This document shows, piece after piece, positions 56,995 through 64,000 of a stretch of DNA of 64,000 nucleotides (the first letter of the stretch is position 1; each line of letters starts with the position of its first letter). A program made the translations under genes and the position numbers. Origin of the DNA: Chamaecyparis obtusa (Eukaryota; Streptophyta; Pinopsida; Cupressales; Cupressaceae); the NCBI GenBank assembly GCA_027943335.1, contig BSBK01002085.1, positions 602,501 through 666,500 of the forward strand, read 5' to 3'. The notes beneath the pieces are model-generated. The model was not told where the DNA came from. It did not search any database and was given only the letters and a program-made list of their open reading frames with translations.

Positions 56995-58253
56995 ACAAAG
57001 GGACCCAGCCAATTGGGTTCGAACTTCCCCTTGCGTTCTCGATGTGATTGATTTTTAGGATTTTCTCTCAAGACTAGATCACCAACCTAAAATTCTTTGT
57101 GTCAGACTTTCTTGTTGTAGCCTCTAGACATTCTTTTCTGATACACTCTGAGATGATCATACACTGCTTGCCTATGCTCATCGAGTAATTCAAGTTCTTG
57201 TAACCTAGACACTCTGTAGTCTTCATCAGTGACAAGTCCATGCATTCTGATTCTAAGTGATGGGATTTCAACCTCAATAGGTAGTACCGCTTCAGACCCA
57301 TAAACTAAAGTGAAAGGTGTAGCTCCTGTAGGTGTTCTGATACTAGTTCTGTATGCCCAGAGAGCTGGATTGATCATGAGATGCCAGTCTCTTCCTGTTT
57401 TATTCACTATTCTGTGCAAGATTTTCAAGAGATTTTTGTTTGAAGCTTCAACTTGTCCATTCCCTTGAGGATAGTAGATAGATGACCAATGTTGAGTAAT
57501 CTTGAATTTGGCACATAAGTCATCTAGGTCCTTATTTTTGAATTATCCCCCATTGTCTGTGACTATGGAATGAGGGATCCCATATTTGCAAATGATGTAG
57601 TTCAGGATGAACATAGAGATCCGTTTCCCCGTTGCTTGTGTTAGAGGAACTGCTTCTACCCATTTTGTAAAATAATCTATAGCTGTGATGATATGGGTAT
57701 GTCCATTAGAAGAGTGCGGATGGATAGTGCCTATGAGATCAAATGCCCATTGTTGAAAAGGCCATTGTGTAGTAAAGGGAATTAGATGTCTCCCTGGAGC
57801 ATGAATCAAGTTGCCATGTACTTGACACTGTTGACAGTTTTTAGCAAATTTAATAGCCTCTTTCTCCATTTCAGGCCAATAGTACCCAGCCCTAATAAGT
57901 TTTTGAGCTAATGTTAAACCATTTGAGTGTGACCCACATATACCCTCATGGACTTCCTCTAATGCACGTTGAGACTCTTCCCATTCTAAAAATCTAAGTA
58001 GTGTACCATCTAGACCTCGTTTGTACAGATCATTACCAATGATGACATATCTAGATGCGGATTGGATAAGGTTTCATTTCTCAAAATGGTTAAAGGACTC
58101 AGGGATGATTTGGTCATGGAGATAGGAGAATAGATTTTTGTAGCAGGATGAATCATAACCTACAACGGTGCAGATCATGCGGGTTTCAGGGGAGTCATAT
58201 GCAAGATAGGATAGGGCTTCCACCAGGAACTCGTAGCGTAGCTCATGTTCAGG
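56995..58253 (-). pseudogene. Integrase of element D
   Basis: Minus strand, same frame as RT. A linker (RYEFLVEALSYLAYDSPETR) leads into the zinc finger: HEGICGSHSNGLTLAQKL, then NCQQCQVHG. The core has FQQWAFDLIGTIHPHSSNGH (Asp), YGIPHSIVTDNGG (Asp) and YYPQGNGQVEASNKNLLKIL (Glu), so the DDE triad is intact. The C-terminal part ends with GDLVLRENPKNQ and PNWLGPFVI. There is no chromodomain. Stops include TAA after DNGG (57540 region), a TGA after NKKV and a TAG before VGDLVL, all explicable by C-to-T changes. Confidence 0.9.
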
Positions 58254-60180
58254 CTACTGTAAGAGAGTAGATAGTGTCACCATTGCATCAACAGCCTTAT
58301 TCTCCATTCTGGGTATTTGCTCAAATGTGATAGAGATGAAGTATTTCTTTAAATCATCTACCATTCTCTTGTAAGGAATGAGCTTTTCATCTTTGGTTTG
58401 GTACACATCATTGACTTGGTGGATAACCAATTGTGAGTCTCCATGGATGTGCATCTCTGTAACTCTCCACTGTATTGCCATTTTCATACCATTGAGAAGT
58501 GCCTCATATTCAGCAATATTCTTTGTGCAAGGAAATTTTAGTCTGAATACTTTTGGTATCGAGTATCCTTGAGGAGTGATGAACAATATGCCTGCTCCAA
58601 ATCCATTCTGTGTGTAGGAGCCATCAAAGAATAACCGCCATGCTCTAGAAGAGAGGTGCATAATAGATGAGTCTAGAAATTCCATTTGCATTGGTGTGTC
58701 ATCAAACATGGGTGCATCTTCTAGTTGATCAGCAATAACTTGACCTTTTATAGCTTTTCTTTCAACATATTCAATATCAAATTCGCTTAGAAGCATGACC
58801 CATTTAGCCAGTCTACCGGTGAGGGCAGCCTTGCTTAGTAGGTATTTCAATGGATCAATTTTTGCTACTAGATGCGTGGTATGAGCTAACATATAGTGTC
58901 TCAGTTTCTGTGATGCAAAGATCACAGCGAGACAAGCTTTCTCAATCATAGAATAGTTCTTTTCATACGCCACCAAAGTTCTGCTGATATAGTAGATGGC
59001 TCTTTCTTTCTTGTCTTCATCATGTTGCGCTAGCAATGCCCCCAGTGATGTATCTATTGCGGAGACATATAATATTAATGGCTTCCCATGAATAGGAGGC
59101 ATCAATATAGGCGGATTTGATAGATACTTCTTGATATGGTTAAAGTTGTTCTCGCATTCTTCATTCCATGCAAAGGTCACACCTTTATGTAATATTTTTG
59201 TAAAAGGCTGTGATATGTCCGCTAGCTGTGATATGAATCTTCTGATAGATTGAACTCTGCCTTGCAATGTCCTCATTTGACTGATATTTGTGGGAGGTTG
59301 CATCTCTATTATAGCCTTGACTTTAGTTGGATCGACCTCAATGCCTTTCTTTGAAACTATGTATCCTAAGAGCTTTCCAGAAGTGACACCAAAAGCACAC
59401 TTCTTAGGATTTAGTCGGAGACTAAACTGTTCCATTCTGTCTAGGATCATGCTCAAGTCTGTTAGATGTTCAGTTCTAATCATGGATTTTGCCAAGGTAT
59501 CATCCATGTAATCCTCCATTGTTTTATGCATCATATCATGAAAAATAGATGTCATTGCTCTTTGATATGTAGCTCCAGCATTTTTGAGTCCGAATGGCAT
59601 AACATTCCAATAGATGGTTCCCCACGCACATGTGAAAGCTATTTTCTCTTGATCTTCTGGAGCAATTTTGATTTGGTTGTACCCAGAAAAGCCATCCATT
59701 AAGGAATACATTTCATAGCCCGTAGTCATGTCCACTATCATATCAATGTTAGGCAGCGGAAAATCATCCTTAGGGCATGCTCTGTTCACATCTCTAAAGT
59801 CCATGCACACTCTGATTGAACCATTTGGTTTTGAAACAAGTACAATGTTAGAGATCCACTCAGCATAGTCTATGACATGGATGAATCTAGCTTTGAGGAG
59901 TTTTTCTAGTTCTACTTTAACTAAGAGGGCCACATGAGGATGCATCTTTCTCAATTTCTATTTGACCGATTTTACCCCAGGAGCAATGGATAGATGGTGC
60001 ATAATGAGATTGGGATCCAATCTTGGCATATCTGAATATTTCCATGCAAAATTGATCTTTTTATCCGATAAGAATGTAGTGAATTTTTGTTTCTCTTCTT
60101 CTGATAGAGATTGTGCTACATGTACCAATTGTGGTTCCTCTTTTGTACCCAAATTGATGGATTGAGTTGGCTCAATCAAA
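58254..60180 (-). pseudogene. Reverse transcriptase, RNase H and additional RNase H of element D
   Basis: The RT leader lies at 60179-59958 (FAWKYSDMPRLDPNLIMHHL). One TAG later the frame is open for 566 codons (59954-58254). RT motifs are SNIVLVSKPNGSIRVCMDFR, SLMDGFSGYNQIKIAPEDQE, WNVMPFGLKNAGATYQRAMT and the catalytic box MEDYMDDTLAKS, near residues 145-156. The gypsy RNase H follows (YVSAIDTSLGALLAQHDEDK, YSMIEKACLAVIFASQKLRH, near residues 310-370). The second, archaeal/plant-type RNase H is at residues 440-560: WRLFFDGSYTQNGFGAGI, KNIAEYEALLNGMKMAIQ, HIHGDSQLVIHQVN and PRMENKAVDAM, with all four catalytic positions visible. It ends in a TAG. Confidence 0.95.
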
Positions 60181-60194
60181 ACTGGAGATCTATC

Positions 60195-62357
60195 CTATAA
60201 ATGACTCAGAAGGACATCAAATATCTCATCCTTAGGTGCCTCAGAGAGGTTTTCACCTTCAGATATGTCTTTTCTTTTTACTTTTGTAGGTTCTGAGACT
60301 GCCACAAAGTGGTTTTCACCCTCAGAACTCTTTTTCTTTTTCTTTTTATTTTTTTGACTAAGATATTTGATGTCCGACTCGGTCATGCTGACGCTCAGTT
60401 CACTGATGGAAGTCCTCATAGGCTCGACTACATTGAGGTAACAAGCAAGGGCATAGTCACTTGGAAAGGTGTAGATACCATGGCTCGGGTTCGTGGAAGT
60501 TCGGTCAATAAGATCAGGGTGTTGGATAGTTAAAGTAGGAAAGGCTTGGGATATGGTGTTCATAGATGTGGATATTTCATCATTGGTCCTAACCTGATGC
60601 TCAAGTTCAAAGGTGATATTACAGCTCAAAATGTTCAATTCGTGAATAGGCTCAACATCATCATGGGAGTCCTCTTCAGCCATAGGTGGATCAGACACAT
60701 TAAGTTCATTGTTTCGCTCTAGACCTACATTGGGTTGAGATACATATTGGTGAATAACATCAATATATTTCTCTGTGATAAGCTCATCTTCTTCTGGAAT
60801 GGCACCCCATTCATAGTCATTTGACTCAGCTTCTGATTCAGGATCTCTAGGAAATCTTAGAAAATGTGTGAAATCAGGATGAATACCCCAAGAAGGATTA
60901 CCCTCAGTCTCTGACTTGAATTCATATTCATGGGAATCAGTGTTAGAATAACTACCCCCTTCTTCTTGATCAGTTTGATTGCCTTCAAGATTGGCTGGTT
61001 CTTGTGGTGCAACTATCTCTTGCACTACAGTAGGTTCTTGTGTGTCTACTACATTAATTCTTTTGATAGGATCATCTTTATCATCAAGAAGATCTTTGAT
61101 CTCTTTAGGCAATTTTTCATAGGGGATGAGTTCTGAACTATCTGAATCATCATCAGAGGGTTCTGTTTCTTCTTTCTTAAGAAGGGGTTCTCCTGGTGCA
61201 ATTTGTTCTATGACATGAGAACAACCACCTTTGAGATGATAGGGTTTCTTCTTAAACCCTAAGCCACTAGTATCTTTGTTGGCTCTACCAATATGTGAAA
61301 TGGGTGTCACAAGACCCTTTCCGCTAATTCCTAGAGGTCCTTGACCGGAATATCCCATCTTGGCTATCAATTTGTTTCCTGGACCATATGAATTAGAAGG
61401 GATTGTAGGTGCTATAGATTCACTAGGTTGAACAATTTTGGATTCAGAATCATCTTTGTACAGCCATGCAAGCATAGCTTCATCTTCTTCAAATTCTTGT
61501 TTGGATACTTGCTCCACCACAAAATTTCTTTTGTATGCTTCCATAGGTTCCTTAGGTTCTGATTTAGATTGCTTCAAAGATTGTCCATATGACTTGGGCG
61601 AGATAGGGAGAGATGTCAGAGACAAGACTGGCTCTATAGTGTATTCTCCCATCCCATTTTCTTTGATATTGATCTCTTTAGCAATGTCTTCCATCTTGGA
61701 TGTGGAAGCTACATTTTGTTGCTTGATGGAAGATTCTCTGTTATTAGGTACAAGCTTATCGGCACTTTCCTTCAATGTATTGCAAGTTGTACTCAGATCT
61801 GCTGGGATAGTAACTTCTACCCCTTCATAGGGGAATTTCAAGCATTGATGGTACGTAGAAGGGATGGCTTGCATTTCATGGATCCAGGGTCTCCCTAGAA
61901 GGATATTGTAAGCCAATGGTAGATCAAGAACCTGACATGTGGTATCTTTGATGACCGGACCCACTCGGATGGGTAAGACAATGGTTCCTTTAGAAGCTCT
62001 TTCTTGTTCGTCATAGGCTTTTATGGTGATCTTCTTTCGAGGATCAATAGCCATCTCTGAGAATCCCAACTATGTGATTAAGCTGTAAGAACAAATGTTG
62101 AGGCCTGCGCCCCCATCTATCAACACACATTTGAATCGATGGTTCTGGATCAAGACTTCTATGTGCAAGGGCTGATTATGTGGGTGACTTAGGGAGTTGT
62201 CATCTTCCTCTGAAAATGAGATATATTGCGGAGATGTTAGATGACCAACCATAGTCTGGAACCTATCTAGATCTAGATCATCAGGAACATTAGAGCTGAG
62301 CAAAGCTTTGTCTAGGATATCTCTGTGAGCTGGAGATATTCGAAGTAACTCAAACAT
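60195..62357 (-). pseudogene. Protease with G-patch and acidic linker of element D
   Basis: Minus strand. The retropepsin box is FKCVLIDGGAGLNICSYS (about 62130-62080, D-G-G form), followed by a TAG at about 62070 and then 624 open codons. These contain the second protease block (LPLAYNILLGRPWIHEMQAI). About 230 residues in comes a G-patch: GNKLIAKMGYSGQGPLGISG, then a downstream GLGFKKKPYHLKGG (about 61385-61235). The rest, to 60195, is an acidic, Ser/Glu-rich linker (TEPSDDDSDSSELIPYEK) ending in a Lys-rich stretch (KNKKKKKKSSEG). Only TAG stops separate it from RT. G-patches bind RNA-processing partners, and one follows protease in some retroviruses. Confidence 0.85.
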
Positions 62358-63986
62358 AGAGATTTTGGCATTGGTATGCTGGAGTTGTTGGACGATGCTG
62401 TAAGATGTAGGTCTTGTATCCTTTGGATTGGAAGATTTCGAGGCAACCTTCTATTTAGAAGCAGATGTGAGATTGAAAGGTATCTTAGGGACATTAGATG
62501 AACTTGGTGTTTGTCCTTTCAGATGAGCCTGAGCTTGTGATCTGGTAACCGCATTAGCCAAGGAATGATTTCTATCTCTTCATACAATCATGATGACATT
62601 GCAGCTCTCAGAGAGATATGGTTCAACCATATTGATGACAGCATTGTTTCCAGGGTAGGCATAGTTGACTTTTGCCCCCATGTTAGGCTGAGAAGTGGAA
62701 ACTCCTTTTCCATGTTGTGGAAATGGTTTTGTAAATGTTGTGTGATCATTATTGCTGGTAGGATTATTGATCATGATGTCCCCTTGATCTATCAAGTCTT
62801 GAATGGTATGCTTCAAGTGGAAGCATCCATTAGTTCTATGGCCTTTAGTCCGATGGAAAGCACAGAATGCATTATCTTTCCACCAATATGGTTTTGGATC
62901 CAGATCAGGGTTTTAGATTGGTGGTAAAGAGATGATGTTATCAGCTATTAGGGTTCTCAGGGAAGATTCCAAAGATTCTCCCAGGGGAGTAAACTTTCAT
63001 TTATTATCCCATCATTTGAATGGCTTCTTTGGAGATGGTTCAGTAGATTTTTGCTCTGACGCTTGAATGGCTTTGGTGCCAAGGGTAAGATTGTAGGCTG
63101 GTGCCTTTGATGGGGTGCGGATAGTGTCAACAACACCATCAGTGACGATACCTTTGTTCTTGTTCCAGTTTTTGTTTTTATCTTTAGAGCTAGATCCAGA
63201 TTCAGACTTGTCCTTTTGAAGTGTGATTTCTCCTTTCTTGACAAGTACTTTTTCAATCTTGATTGCATTATCCACCATTTTATCAAAAGATACATGATCT
63301 TGCATTTGTAATGGATAATTGAGCTCTAGAACAAGGTTATTGATAAAGATTTCAAGTTTCTCTATTTCAAGAATTTGTCTAGCATATAGAGAGAACTTCT
63401 TTCTCCACCTCTTGAGGAAAGTTAGGAATGATTCCCCTGGATATTGCTTGAGGTTACAGATATCGATCATGGTGACCAGATGTTGAATATTGTAAGAATA
63501 TTGTTGATAAAACAATTTAATCAATTCCTCAAAAGTTTTGATCGTAGAAGGTAATCTTGAAAACCACTGAATGGATGCTCCTCCCAAGGATCTAGGAAAA
63601 AGATGCATTAGATAAGTCGGTTCATGCATGAATTCCATGGATTGCGTATAGAACTCTCTGACATGATCTTGAGGATTAGAGTGTCCGTCATATTTGTCAT
63701 ACTTTGGTATCTCCTCTCTTTTTGGGAATGGTGGCATATACAAGTTTTTGTCAAACGAGAAAGGACATAGGGCCTCCATGGAGAACTCCTTGGGTTCCTT
63801 CTCCTTCTTAAGATTGTTAAATTTGACTTGTATAGCATGCATCTATTTTGTCATAGCTATGAGTGGAGTTTCTTCCTCATGTGTGATTATATCATCAACG
63901 TTAAAGTTGGGAGGAAGCTTAGCCCCTTCCTGGGCTAATTGTAAAAAGTATGCCTATCTATCCACTTTCAAGAAATGCCTCATCAT
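62358..63986 (-). pseudogene. Gag of element D
   Basis: Minus strand. The frame can be traced from an ATG-ATG near 63986 (FLKVDR, a stop, then AYFLQLAQEGAKLPPN). The capsid (63842-63300) has KYDGHSNPQDHVREFYTQSM, GGASIQWFSRLPSTIKTFEE and KQYPGESFLTFLKRWRKKFS, a Retrotrans_gag domain. A C-rich block FCAFHRTKGHRTNGCFHLKH (about 62875-62815) is the C-x2-H-x3-GH-x4-C type knuckle of Tat elements. The region up to 62358 is linker. Stops are TAG, TGA and TAA, with no net frame change. The true start may lie beyond the window. Confidence 0.85.
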
Positions 63987-64000
63987 TCTCTAGAATTCAT

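Larger units (their letters stand above)
52791..64000 (-). mobile_element. Tat/Ogre-like Ty3/gypsy retrotransposon D (5' end beyond window)
   Basis: Minus strand. The 3' LTR ends on the plus strand at 54460 and is preceded on the element strand by a polypurine tract. A 2.5-kb untranslated region, integrase, RT-RNase H-RNase H, protease with a G-patch, and gag follow to the right edge. All coding pieces from 63986 to about 57000 lie in one frame with only stops between them. The order RT-gRH-aRH-INT without a chromodomain, and the long repeat-bearing 3' region, fit the Tat/Ogre group. The left boundary near 52791 is approximate. Confidence 0.88.

Noticed and set aside
1..64000. CRISPR arrays, bacterial operons or organellar DNA
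   Set aside because: No evenly spaced repeats, no bacterial gene spacing and no organelle genes. All recognisable coding is plant retroelement.

Overview
This window comes from a large, repeat-rich plant nuclear genome. I see no credible host gene, rRNA, tRNA or CRISPR array. Almost every base belongs to nested, decayed retrotransposons: Ty3/gypsy LTR elements and plant L1-type LINEs. The AT-rich composition, the stacking of old insertions and the element types fit a seed plant with a very large genome. A conifer is my best guess, but that is inference, not a sequence match.

Layout. (1) Bases 1 to about 16660 hold a minus-strand Ty3/gypsy element, A. It is cut by a plus-strand chromovirus, B (1401-7731, LTRs 844 bp each, perfect 5-bp target duplication ATAAC), which landed inside A's reverse transcriptase. 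It is cut again by a 5'-truncated plus-strand LINE, LINE-A (about 8843-14218), inside an RNase H domain of A. (2) Bases 16661-21236 hold a gag-bearing fragment, E, with one LTR (17556-18615), a primer-binding site and no recognisable pol. (3) Bases 21237 to about 52790 hold a minus-strand L1 LINE, LINE-B, with ORF1 (DUF4283-like), ORF2 (endonuclease, RT, zf-RVT, RNase H) and a further downstream ORF. Its ORF1 is split by a minus-strand gag-only LTR element, F (27249-51330), with giant LTRs of about 4.5 kb. One F LTR is itself split by a plus-strand Ty3/gypsy element, C (28684-42152, target duplication ATAAT), which belongs to the same family as A. (4) Bases about 52790-64000 hold a minus-strand Tat/Ogre-like Ty3/gypsy element, D, with its 3' LTR, a repeat-rich 3' untranslated region, and integrase, RT-RH-aRH, protease/G-patch and gag in one frame. 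Its 5' LTR lies beyond the window.

How the genes work together. Each LTR element would encode Gag (particle), protease, reverse transcriptase/RNase H and integrase. E and F carry only gag-like coding and would depend on other elements. The LINEs would use target-primed reverse transcription. All copies carry stop codons and look inactive. Many of these stops are TAG where CAG is expected, or TGA where CGA is expected, as deamination of methylated cytosine would produce.

The most unusual points are these. Elements A and C carry an extra RNase H between protease and RT, whereas D has the extra RNase H after the usual one. Two unrelated L1 LINEs each carry a third ORF downstream of their RNase H. 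F is a gag-only element with 4.5-kb LTRs. F's AT-rich LTRs hold a GC-rich, palindrome-dense island. A 23-bp perfect hairpin lies in C's 3' LTR.
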